DNA of 64,000 nt from the NCBI GenBank assembly GCA_943787295.1, contig CALSLW010000002.1, positions 462,189 to 526,188 on the forward strand. The letters run 5' to 3'. This document shows, piece by piece, positions 36,861 through 44,830 of this stretch. A program made the translations under genes and the position numbers. Below the pieces are notes generated by a model that saw only the letters and a program-made list of their open reading frames with translations, was not told the origin of the DNA and searched no databases. Every line of letters begins with the position of its first letter. The stretch's first letter is position 1. The DNA is from an uncultured Flavobacteriaceae bacterium (GTDB lineage: Bacteria > Bacteroidota > Bacteroidia > Flavobacteriales > Flavobacteriaceae).

Positions 36861-38933
36861 ATGCAAAGTTTTAGAACAGAAATTGAAAACCCCATCGTCG
36901 AAAAAGACATTATCGATTTAGAACAAAAAATTCATGCTTTTAAAAATAATGCCATTGACGAAGAAAAGTTTAGAAGTTTACGCCTTGCCAGAGGAGTTTA
37001 TGGACAACGTCAACAGGGTGTACAGATGGTTCGCATTAAGCTTCCTATGGGCCGATTTACAGCCAAACAATTAAAAAAAATCGCTTATGTCGCAGACGAA
37101 TATGGGAGCGGAAATCTTCATATAACTACCCGTCAAGACATTCAATTGCACTATGTTGAATTAGATCGCACGCCACAACTGTGGGAAGAATTAGAAAAAG
37201 ATCAAATCACTTTAAGAGAGGCTTGTGGAAATACCGTAAGAAATGTAACTGCTTCTGCGACAGCAGGAGTTGACATTGACGAACCCTTTGATGTAACACC
37301 TTTTGCTGAAGCATTCTTTCAATATTTTTTGCGCAATCCCATTTGTCAAGACATGGGAAGAAAAATTAAAGTAGCCTTTTCGAGCAATAAACAAGACGAC
37401 GCATTAACCTTTATTCACGACCTTGGGTTTATCCCAAAAATTAAAGATGGAAAAGCTGGCTTCCAACTTATGCTGGGCGGCGGAATTGGCTCACAACCCA
37501 TGCCTTCTCAAAAGCTATTTGACTTTTTAACCACAGATCAAATCATCCCCTATAGCGAAGCGATTATTCGCCTTTTTGATCGACATGGGGAACGCAATAA
37601 ACGCAATAAAGCAAGGCTCAAGTTTCTTGTCAAAGACCTTGGATTAGAACAATTTTTAACCCTAGTTGAAGTCGAAAAAAAATCACTTTTAACCCAAAGT
37701 TTACCTATTCAAACCACAGAACGCAAACTAGATGCGGCACAAATTAAGCTTGATGAAATTGATGTACAAACGGATTCTGCCTTTACACAATGGAAAAAAG
37801 TAAATACGTTTCCACAAAAGCAAACAGGTTACTTAAGCGTAGGTATTGCAGTGCAAACAGGAGATATTTCTTCTAATAAGGCGCGCAAGCTCGCCGAAGT
37901 GATCACACGCTTTACTAAAAATGACAACCGCTTTACAATCGCGCAAAGTATCTTATTGAGAGATGTTAAAGAAGAGCATCTTCCCGCCCTCTATCTCGCG
38001 TTAAAAGCATTAGACTTTCACCGTATTGGGTTTCATAAAACAAATGATATCGTTGCATGCCCGGGAACAGACACCTGTAATCTGGGGATCGCAAGTAGTT
38101 ATGGACTCGCCAGAGAATTACAAAAAGTAATTGAAGGTGAATTTAACCACCTTATCGAAGCCCACGATCTTAAAATTCGCATTAGTGGGTGTATGAATGC
38201 CTGTGGACAACACACCCTGGGACATATTGGTTTTCAAGGTATGACCCTTAAAGCCAATGGAAACATCGCTCCTGCCACACAAATACTATTAGGCGGGGGA
38301 GTTTTAGGGAATGGTAATGGCCGATTTGCAGACAAGGTCTTAAAAGTTCCTGCTAAAAGAACACCAGATGTTTTGCGATGGATCTTAACTGACTTTGAAT
38401 CGAATAAATTAAATAGTGAAGACTTCTTCGCTTACTATGATCGAAAAACAAAAGATTACTTCTATCAAAATCTAAAACACCACAGTGAGACAGATCAACT
38501 CAAACCAAAGGACTTTATCGATTGGGGCAATGAAACAAAATATGAAAAAGCCATTGGGATAGGAGAATGTGCTGGGGTCACTATTGACTTAATTCAAACC
38601 CTAATCTTTGAAGCAGAAGAAGCCTATGGATGGGCCTTGAGTGCACTAAATGAAAACAGATTGAGTGATGCCGTTTATCACGCCTATAACGGTCGAATTA
38701 GAGCTGCAAAAGCATTGCTAATAGCCAACGAACAAAAAACCAATAGCCACAAAACTATCATTGATGGATTTGATATTCAATTTCCACATTTTAAAGAAAG
38801 TAATGGGGTAACATTTAAAGAAGGAATCAAAAACTTTACTCAAAAAAGTCCCGATACAAGCTTTGCAAAAAACTTTATTCAAGAGACGCAATCTATTATC
38901 GCTTGGGTCAAAAAAGAACGCAATGCAAAATAA
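36861..38933 (+). CDS. Siroheme sulfite (nitrite-type) reductase with C-terminal HEPN-like domain
   Basis: This enzyme reduces sulfite to sulfide at a siroheme coupled to a [4Fe-4S] cluster. The 690-residue protein has two ferredoxin-like half repeats (LARGVYGQRQQGVQMVRIK, LHITTRQDIQLHYVEL) and cluster ligands CPGTDTC at about 400-406 and CMNAC at about 444-448. Gene context (cysD, cysN, cysH, siroheme synthesis) favours sulfite over nitrite. From about residue 540 there is an extra helical region with HEPN-like character (YGWALSALNENRLSDAVYHA, YNGRIRAAKALLIANEQ). Its stop codon overlaps the next start region by 11 bases. Confidence 0.9.
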   Translation: MQSFRTEIENPIVEKDIIDLEQKIHAFKNNAIDEEKFRSLRLARGVYGQRQQGVQMVRIKLPMGRFTAKQLKKIAYVADEYGSGNLHITTRQDIQLHYVELDRTPQLWEELEKDQITLREACGNTVRNVTASATAGVDIDEPFDVTPFAEAFFQYFLRNPICQDMGRKIKVAFSSNKQDDALTFIHDLGFIPKIKDGKAGFQLMLGGGIGSQPMPSQKLFDFLTTDQIIPYSEAIIRLFDRHGERNKRNKARLKFLVKDLGLEQFLTLVEVEKKSLLTQSLPIQTTERKLDAAQIKLDEIDVQTDSAFTQWKKVNTFPQKQTGYLSVGIAVQTGDISSNKARKLAEVITRFTKNDNRFTIAQSILLRDVKEEHLPALYLALKALDFHRIGFHKTNDIVACPGTDTCNLGIASSYGLARELQKVIEGEFNHLIEAHDLKIRISGCMNACGQHTLGHIGFQGMTLKANGNIAPATQILLGGGVLGNGNGRFADKVLKVPAKRTPDVLRWILTDFESNKLNSEDFFAYYDRKTKDYFYQNLKHHSETDQLKPKDFIDWGNETKYEKAIGIGECAGVTIDLIQTLIFEAEEAYGWALSALNENRLSDAVYHAYNGRIRAAKALLIANEQKTNSHKTIIDGFDIQFPHFKESNGVTFKEGIKNFTQKSPDTSFAKNFIQETQSIIAWVKKERNAK

Positions 38934-39687
38934 TTTTCAAGGAGAAATTACATTGGTAGGAGCTGGTCCAGGGGATCCAGAATTGCTTACCATAAAAGGG
39001 CTAAAAGCCATACAAAAAGCAGAGGTCATTCTATACGACGTCTTAATTAACCCTAGACTATTAGACCACAATCCAATCGCAGAAAAAGTTTTTGTAGGAA
39101 AAAGGTTAGGCTTTGCAAAAATGAATCAAGAAGAAATCAATAGCCTTTTGATTAGCTATGCCTTAAAAGGAAAAAAAGTAGTTCGCTTAAAGGGAGGAGA
39201 TCCTATGATCTTTGGTCGTGCAGCAGAAGAATTGCATTATGCTTCTCTTTTTAACATCCCTACCCAAGTTATCCCAGGGATTTCATCTTATACTGGCATT
39301 GCTGCACAACATCAAATTCCCTTGACAAAAAGAGGAGAAAACGAAAGCATTTGGATTACAACTGGACACACGCAAGACGGAGAAATCTCAAAAGATATTC
39401 CTCTTGCGGCACAAACAAATGCCACAGTAATCGTTTTAATGGGTATGCGTTTTTTAAATAAAATCATCAAAACATTTGCACAACACAAACCCAAAAATTA
39501 TCCTGTCGCAATCATTCAAAATGGAACGACAGCAAATGAAAAAGTAATCGTGGGAACCTTAGAAAATATTATCTCTTTAAAAGAAGAATATCAAATCACT
39601 AACCCAGCGAATATTATTTTTGGCAAAAGTGTCGTAGATCATATTACCCAATACAAGAACCTAAAATCTAAGGTATGCCAGAGTTAA
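38923..39687 (+). CDS. cobA: Uroporphyrinogen-III C-methyltransferase
   Basis: This SAM-dependent enzyme methylates uroporphyrinogen III twice to give precorrin-2, the first step of siroheme synthesis. The 254-residue protein has LVGAGPGDPELLTIKGLKAI, VRLKGGDPMIFGRAAEEL, VIPGISSYTGIAAQHQIPLT and NGTTANEKVIVGTL. I start at ATG 38923, inside the last codons of the sulfite reductase gene; a longer frame would overlap it more. The cofactor made serves the reductase encoded just upstream. It overlaps the next gene by 13 bases. Confidence 0.94.
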   Translation: MQNNFQGEITLVGAGPGDPELLTIKGLKAIQKAEVILYDVLINPRLLDHNPIAEKVFVGKRLGFAKMNQEEINSLLISYALKGKKVVRLKGGDPMIFGRAAEELHYASLFNIPTQVIPGISSYTGIAAQHQIPLTKRGENESIWITTGHTQDGEISKDIPLAAQTNATVIVLMGMRFLNKIIKTFAQHKPKNYPVAIIQNGTTANEKVIVGTLENIISLKEEYQITNPANIIFGKSVVDHITQYKNLKSKVCQS

Positions 39688-40262
39688 ATCCACTTTATCC
39701 AATTTTTCTCAAGGCACACCAATTGGAATTTTTAATTGTAGGAGGAGGATATGTTGCCTTAGAAAAAATGGAGTTTTTATTAAAATCTTCGCCAAAGGCA
39801 AAAATCACCCTTGTGGCGCCTTTTCTTCGTGAAGAGACAAAAGCTTTTATAAAAGACAAACCAGTATGTGTCATAAAACGTCGTTTTCGCTTGTGGGATT
39901 TACGCAAAAAGAACATCGTTATAGCAACGACTGATTCCCCAGCGGTGAATCAAAAAGTAAGACTTGCTTGTAACAAAAGAAGAATATTAGTAAATGTGGC
40001 AGATACTCCCGACCTTTGTGACTTCTATATGGGGGGGATCGTTACAAAAGGAAATTTAAAAATTGGGATTTCTACCAATGGAAAATCTCCGACGATTGCA
40101 AAAAGAATGCGTCAATTTTTAGAGGGATTTTTACCCGATGAAATTGATGACTTGCTTAATACACTTAGGGACTACAGGCAGACCCTTAAAGGAGATTTTG
40201 AGTCAAAAGTGATTGAAATGAATGAAAGAACTAAATTGTTATTAGAAGAAAAAAATGATTAA
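39675..40262 (+). CDS. Precorrin-2 dehydrogenase/sirohydrochlorin ferrochelatase-type protein (Met8/CysG N-terminal)
   Basis: A 195-residue bifunctional type enzyme expected to oxidise precorrin-2 with NAD and insert iron to make siroheme. It starts MPELNPLYPIFLKAHQLEFL, has the NAD-binding glycine motif VGGGYVALEKMEFLL, IVIATTDSPAVNQKV, the conserved VADTPDLCDFYMGGIVTKGN segment and ISTNGKSPTIAKRMRQFLE. CysG-like activity is thus split over two genes here. The start overlaps cobA by 13 bases and the end overlaps the next gene by 8 bases, which suggests coupled translation. Confidence 0.92.
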   Translation: MPELNPLYPIFLKAHQLEFLIVGGGYVALEKMEFLLKSSPKAKITLVAPFLREETKAFIKDKPVCVIKRRFRLWDLRKKNIVIATTDSPAVNQKVRLACNKRRILVNVADTPDLCDFYMGGIVTKGNLKIGISTNGKSPTIAKRMRQFLEGFLPDEIDDLLNTLRDYRQTLKGDFESKVIEMNERTKLLLEEKND

Positions 40263-41268
40263 AACAGATATCATCATTGTAGGGGCAGGCCCAGTAGGCT
40301 TATTTGCCATTTTTGAGGCAGGTTTGATGAAACTCAAATGCCATCTAATCGATGCCATCCCACAAGCGGGAGGACAATTGACCGAGATTTATCCTAAAAA
40401 ACCCATTTATGATATTCCCGGTTATCCCAGTGTTTTAGCAGGCGAACTGGTCGATAACTTAATGGAACAAGCCGCTCCTTTTAAACCTGGATTTACCCTA
40501 GGGGAACGCGCAGATACCATTGAAAAACAAGCAGACGGTAGTTTTATTGTCACCACCAGTGAAGGAACACAGCATCAAGCACCCGTAGTAATGATCGCTG
40601 GAGGGTTAGGGAGTTTTGAACCCCGTAAACCAAAGATTGACACCCTTCCTAAATTTGAAAAAAATGGCGTGGAATACATGGTCAAAGAACCCGATGCTTT
40701 TATTGGAAAGAAAATCTTTATCTCTGGTGGTGGAGACTCTGCCTTAGACTGGGCGATTTATTTTGCCGAACACAACAACACCTCTGTCGGTCTTGTACAT
40801 CGAAGCGATACTTTTAGAGCCCATAAAGACTCGGTTGAAAAAGCGTATCAATTGCAAAAAGAAGGAAAAATTGATTTCTATACCCATGCAGAAATCGTTG
40901 GACTAAACGGTGAGGACACCCTAAAATCAATTGAAATTAAGCAGAAGGATCAACCCAATAAAACGGTTGAAGTGGACACTTGGTTACCCCTCTTTGGTTT
41001 ATCGCCAAAGCTAGGTCCAATTGCCAACTGGGGTCTAGAGATTGAAAAGAACGCGATCAAAGTAGATAACACCTTAGATTATCAAACCAATATCCCTGGC
41101 ATTTTTGCCATAGGAGATGTGAATACCTATCCTGGGAAATTAAAACTGATTCTCTGTGGTTTCCACGAGGCTACTTTGGCGGTGCAAACCGCCTATAAGA
41201 TTATCAATCCAGATAAACGCTTTACTTTAAAATACACCACAGTACAAGGGGTACAGGGTTTTGAATAA
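40255..41268 (+). CDS. Ferredoxin/flavodoxin-NADP reductase, thioredoxin reductase-like type
   Basis: A 337-residue FAD/NAD(P) oxidoreductase of the TrxR-like ferredoxin-NADP reductase group. The FAD motif IIVGAGPVGLFAIFEAGLM opens the protein, followed by GGQLTEIYPKKPIYDIPGYP, the NADPH motif IFISGGGDSALDWAIYFAE, and GIFAIGDVNTYPGKLKLILC near the end. No CxxC redox pair of true thioredoxin reductases is present. As the last gene of the sulfate operon it probably delivers electrons, through ferredoxin, to the sulfite reductase; that pairing is inference. Confidence 0.9.
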   Translation: MIKTDIIIVGAGPVGLFAIFEAGLMKLKCHLIDAIPQAGGQLTEIYPKKPIYDIPGYPSVLAGELVDNLMEQAAPFKPGFTLGERADTIEKQADGSFIVTTSEGTQHQAPVVMIAGGLGSFEPRKPKIDTLPKFEKNGVEYMVKEPDAFIGKKIFISGGGDSALDWAIYFAEHNNTSVGLVHRSDTFRAHKDSVEKAYQLQKEGKIDFYTHAEIVGLNGEDTLKSIEIKQKDQPNKTVEVDTWLPLFGLSPKLGPIANWGLEIEKNAIKVDNTLDYQTNIPGIFAIGDVNTYPGKLKLILCGFHEATLAVQTAYKIINPDKRFTLKYTTVQGVQGFE

Positions 41269-41314
41269 TCTTTTTATAAAGGTTTAATTTAATGGTAGTT
41301 CCTTAAAAGGGGCG

Positions 41315-41341
41315 TACCTTTGCAGCGGTCTAAAAGACCGC
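41315..41341 (+). promoter_or_regulatory. Promoter -7 box and leader hairpin of the CxxC receptor gene
   Basis: TACCTTTG at 41315-41322 matches TAnnTTTG. Directly after it, GCGGTC (41325-41330) and GACCGC (41336-41341) form a perfect 6-bp stem with loop TAAAA, so the mRNA would start with a 5' hairpin about 10 bases before the ATG. Confidence 0.5.
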
Positions 41342-41351
41342 GGAAAAAATA

Positions 41352-43607
41352 ATGAAAAAAGCCTTATTCTTCGTTTTACTGCTCTCTAGCATAATTGGCC
41401 GGTCACAGCTCAAAGGGAGCGTAAGTGATGGAGTAAAACCCATTGCTGGGGCAACGGTCTATTTCCCTTCCATCAATAAAGGGGGAGTAACTAATCTTGA
41501 TGGAGTTTTTGTCTTTGATGCTTTACCAAAGGGGAATTACCCTGTAGTGATTTCTTATGTTGGCTTTTTACCGCAAAAAACAACCCTTAGCATTAGCGAA
41601 GGCGAACAGGATCTTGGCGAGTTGATTCTTTTACCCGATAGTTCTTTGGATGAAATCATTATTTCTGGGAATCTAAAACCGGTGAATCGCCTAGAAAGCA
41701 CGATTCCTGTAGAAGTCTATTCCCCTGAATTTTTACAACAAAACCCCTCGCCTAATCTCTTTGAAGGAATACAATACATTAACGGTATCAGGCCGCAAAT
41801 CAATTGCTCTGTTTGCAATACCGGGGACATTCACATTAATGGTTTAGAAGGTCCCTACACTTTTGTCTTAATTGATGGAATGCCCATTGTAAGTAGCTTA
41901 GCCAGTGTTTATGGCTTAAGTGGCATCCCAACAGGAATGATTGAAAAGGTTGAAATCATCAAAGGGCCATCAGGCACCTTGTATGGGAGTCAAGCAGTGG
42001 GGGGATTGATCAATGTGATCACAAAATTGCCAGAATACAGTCCGCGCTTTTTTAATCACATCTATGGGACCTCTTGGCAAGAGTTTAATGCAGACCTTGG
42101 ATTCTCTGGAAAAATCAACGAGAATGTCCATTTTCTAACGGGCATCAATGGGTTTATCTACGACAATCCTATAGACCATAACAACGATAACTTTACCGAT
42201 GTTACCCAGCAAAAACGCTTTTCGCTCTTTCAAAAGTTTGCTTGGACAAACAACCCTTCCCTAAAAGGATCATTCGCCTTTCGCTATTTGTATGAAGATC
42301 GCTGGGGCGGAGAATTAGATTGGACCGATGCATATCGCGGAGGAGATCAAATCTATGGAGAAAGTATCTTTACCAAACGTTTTGAAATTATTGGCGCCCA
42401 AAACCTATCCGATCAATGGGAAGTTCAATATTCATATATAGATCACGATCAGGACTCTTTTTATGGTGATATGGCTTTTCAAGCCAAAGAGCGGATTGGT
42501 TTTGTGCAAGGCATCTGGCGTAAAGAGAGTGGACGACATCAATGGTTGGGTGGGCTAAGCACCCGCTATAGTTGGTATGACGACAATACTCCTGCTACCG
42601 AAATTGCCACAGTAAACAACCCCAATCGCTACTGGTTACCGGGCGTCTTTATAGAAGATGAAATCGCCCTAAAAGTGCGTCATAAACTCCTGCTAGGCAT
42701 GCGGCTTGATCACCATCCAGACCACGGCATTATTGCCACGCCACGGGCGGGATACAAAATCAATTTTGACGAGCAGACACTGCTTCGGCTCAATGCAGGA
42801 ACAGGGTTTAGGGTCGTGAATATTTTTACCGAAGACCACGCAGCTCTCACTGGTGCAAGAGATTTAGTGATTGAAGAAGATTTATCCCCAGAACAATCGT
42901 ATAACATCAACCTCAACTTTTACAAAAAAATCTATACCTCCAACGGATGGATTCTAGGAATTGATACCTCCCTATGGCATACCTATTTTACCAATCAAAT
43001 CCTTCCTGATTTTGACACTAACCCTAATGAAATTCGTTATAACAACCTCAACGGTCATGCTGTTTCTCAAGGAGGAAGCATCAATATTGAAGCCAATTAT
43101 GGTCGATTTCGCGCACAATTAGGCGGGAGTCTTTTAGATGTTTTTACCCAAGAAAACAACAATAAAGTTCGCCCTGTATTTACCGAAAAATGGTCGATGA
43201 CCTGGGCGATTACCACTCCTATATGGATTGAAAAGTTGCGCCTTGATTATACGGGGAATCTTTATGGGCCCATGCGACTACCTTTATTAGGAGATCTTGA
43301 TCCTAGAGCAGAATTCTCGCCCGTGTGGAGTATTCAAAACATTAAGCTAAGCTATCAAAAGGACAACGATTGGAACTTTTTTATAGGGGTGAAAAATCTG
43401 CTCGATTGGACCCCGACAAAAAACAATCCTTTTTTAATTGCGCGCAGTGATGATCCTTTTGATCGCAATGTGCAATATGACGCAAACGGAACAATTCAAG
43501 CAACGAATCAAAATCCTTACGCACTAAGTTTTGATCCCACTTATATCTATGCTCCTAACCAGGGAATTCGTTTCTTTATAGGACTCAATTATTCTTTATC
43601 TCGATGA
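41352..43607 (+). CDS. TonB-dependent receptor with CxxC in the plug domain
   Basis: A 751-residue outer-membrane receptor. Signal peptide (about 1-18), CarboxypepD_reg-like domain (QLKGSVSDGVKPIAGATVYF), TonB-box-like DEIIISGNL, then a plug with INCSVCNTGDIHINGLEGPY (Cys152, Cys155, His161), LIDGMPIVSSLASVYGLSG and GTLYGSQAVGGLINVITK. The barrel ends in GLNYSLSR. The CxxC and nearby histidine are typical of one Bacteroidota receptor group that I associate with metals, possibly copper; this is a weak recollection. Its stop overlaps the DUF2237 start (ATGA), so the two are translationally coupled. Confidence 0.9.
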   Translation: MKKALFFVLLLSSIIGRSQLKGSVSDGVKPIAGATVYFPSINKGGVTNLDGVFVFDALPKGNYPVVISYVGFLPQKTTLSISEGEQDLGELILLPDSSLDEIIISGNLKPVNRLESTIPVEVYSPEFLQQNPSPNLFEGIQYINGIRPQINCSVCNTGDIHINGLEGPYTFVLIDGMPIVSSLASVYGLSGIPTGMIEKVEIIKGPSGTLYGSQAVGGLINVITKLPEYSPRFFNHIYGTSWQEFNADLGFSGKINENVHFLTGINGFIYDNPIDHNNDNFTDVTQQKRFSLFQKFAWTNNPSLKGSFAFRYLYEDRWGGELDWTDAYRGGDQIYGESIFTKRFEIIGAQNLSDQWEVQYSYIDHDQDSFYGDMAFQAKERIGFVQGIWRKESGRHQWLGGLSTRYSWYDDNTPATEIATVNNPNRYWLPGVFIEDEIALKVRHKLLLGMRLDHHPDHGIIATPRAGYKINFDEQTLLRLNAGTGFRVVNIFTEDHAALTGARDLVIEEDLSPEQSYNINLNFYKKIYTSNGWILGIDTSLWHTYFTNQILPDFDTNPNEIRYNNLNGHAVSQGGSINIEANYGRFRAQLGGSLLDVFTQENNNKVRPVFTEKWSMTWAITTPIWIEKLRLDYTGNLYGPMRLPLLGDLDPRAEFSPVWSIQNIKLSYQKDNDWNFFIGVKNLLDWTPTKNNPFLIARSDDPFDRNVQYDANGTIQATNQNPYALSFDPTYIYAPNQGIRFFIGLNYSLSR

Positions 43608-43978
43608 AAGCAGATTCCTTTAATGTCTTTGGCGAAGCCTTACAAGTCTGTGGGACAACACCCATGACGGGAGCCTACCGCAATGGCTGCTGCGATACCG
43701 GCCCTTTTGATGCGGGTACCCATACTGTTTGCGCTGTAGTAACAGATGAATTTTTACAGTTTTCAAAAAGTAAAGGCAATGATTTAACCCGTGCTTATCC
43801 ACAGTATAACTTTCCTGGTTTAGTGGCGGGAGACTACTGGTGTCTCTGTGTCTCGCGATGGCTAGAAGCTTATCGCGCAGGGATTGCGCCAAAAATTAAT
43901 CTTGCCGCGACCCATCAAAAAACCTTAGACTATGTCTCTTTGGAGGTAATGACTACCTTTGCGCTGGATGATATTTAA
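43604..43978 (+). CDS. DUF2237 family protein
   Basis: A 124-residue cytoplasmic protein of the DUF2237 family, whose function I do not know. It has the family features NVFGEALQVCGTTPMTGAYRN (shown in part), GCCDTGPFDAGTHTVCAVVT, FPGLVAGDYWCLCVSRWLEA and the C-terminal LEVMTTFALDDI. Six cysteines (16, 29, 30, 43, 80, 82) could bind a metal. It overlaps the CxxC receptor by 4 bases and the following small membrane protein gene, suggesting a joint function, perhaps in metal handling. Confidence 0.88.
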   Translation: MKADSFNVFGEALQVCGTTPMTGAYRNGCCDTGPFDAGTHTVCAVVTDEFLQFSKSKGNDLTRAYPQYNFPGLVAGDYWCLCVSRWLEAYRAGIAPKINLAATHQKTLDYVSLEVMTTFALDDI

Positions 43979-44300
43979 TTTTCTTTTAATCTTTTCGGGA
44001 GTTTCCTTTCTCTTTTTCGGGATAGGCTGTTTAAGTAGTCCTTATTTAATTGCAGAGTTCGAACGCTATGGGGTGCCGCAATTTAGGACTCTAACGGGCG
44101 TTCTCCAGTTGTTGGGTGGAATAGGAACCTTAGCTGGTTTTTATTGGATCCCTCTACAAATATTTAGTTGTTTTGGTCTCTCACTATTGATGTTATTTGG
44201 TGTTGGAGTTCGCATCAAAATAAAAGACCGCTTTATCCAAAGCTTTCCTGCAACATTTTATTGTGTCTTGAACGGCTATCTCTTCTGGATACTTCTATAA
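43968..44300 (+). CDS. Small four-helix membrane protein, DoxX-like
   Basis: A 110-residue membrane protein with about four helices (residues 3-20, 38-57, 59-75, 93-109). The arrangement and segments such as FERYGVPQFRTLTGVLQLLGG and GTLAGFYWIPLQIF resemble DoxX-like proteins. I start at ATG 43968; a TTG two bases before the gene's overlap region (43959) is an alternative. The start lies within the last codons of DUF2237, so it is the third gene of the receptor operon. Function unknown. Confidence 0.75.
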   Translation: MIFNFLLIFSGVSFLFFGIGCLSSPYLIAEFERYGVPQFRTLTGVLQLLGGIGTLAGFYWIPLQIFSCFGLSLLMLFGVGVRIKIKDRFIQSFPATFYCVLNGYLFWILL

Positions 44301-44415
44301 ACTTTAACGTATCCTTGTGAAAACATTATCAGGACTTTAACAGCCCAAAGAGGGTTTAGTCGCTACTTTTATATCATAATTTTCATGTACTAGTTGATAA
44401 TTTTGGTTAATAAAG

Positions 44416-44457
44416 CCCCTGGTAAGCTACCAAGACCGCCAGGGGTTTTTATTTTTG
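44416..44457 (+). terminator. Hairpin with T-run before the mini-Smr gene; also contains its -7 box
   Basis: CCCCTGG (44416-44422) pairs perfectly with CCAGGGG (44439-44445) over a 16-base loop, and TTTTTATTTTTG follows, an intrinsic terminator layout. A smaller stem GGTA/TACC overlaps it. The end of the T-run also forms TATTTTTG (44450-44457), a -7 box match 11 bases before the next start codon. Confidence 0.5.
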
Positions 44458-44468
44458 CAAAAAATAAT

Positions 44469-44723
44469 ATGGCCAAACGCACTCCACAACCCGATGAAAT
44501 TGATCTACACGGTCTTAGGCATAAGCCAGCTTTGGAGCTTGTTCGTGAAACCCTAGCAAAGCGTGAAAACCAACAAGGATCCTTTTCTCTTACCATCATT
44601 ACAGGAAATTCAACCGTGCTACAAGAGCGTATCTTTACTGAAATTTTAGACGAAACTTATTATACCTATTATATTCCCTCGTGGAATTTAGGGCAGATTA
44701 TTGTTGAAAACATGACCTTATAG
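44469..44723 (+). CDS. Mini Smr-domain protein
   Basis: An 84-residue protein consisting almost only of a divergent Smr domain. It starts MAKRTPQPDEIDLHGLRHKP, where DLHG is the Smr signature; TIITGNSTVLQERI stands where other members have the HGKGTG-type loop, and GQIIVENMTL ends the domain. Smr domains are nucleases or nucleic-acid binding modules found in MutS2 and in stand-alone proteins. The weak second motif suggests binding rather than cleavage. I start at 44469 because the upstream frame contains the terminator and -7 box. Confidence 0.7.
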   Translation: MAKRTPQPDEIDLHGLRHKPALELVRETLAKRENQQGSFSLTIITGNSTVLQERIFTEILDETYYTYYIPSWNLGQIIVENMTL

Positions 44724-44830
44724 TTTCTTCCGAAGCTGTGTTTCGTGAATAGAATACTCAAAACATTAGAAAATTTAGTTCTCTTATTGTAATTGCCGAT
44801 CACCTTAATTGATTCAAAAGCAAAATAAGA

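Noticed and set aside
44390..44599. A minus-strand 69-codon frame.
   Set aside because: Antisense to the mini-Smr gene and across the hairpin; no family features.
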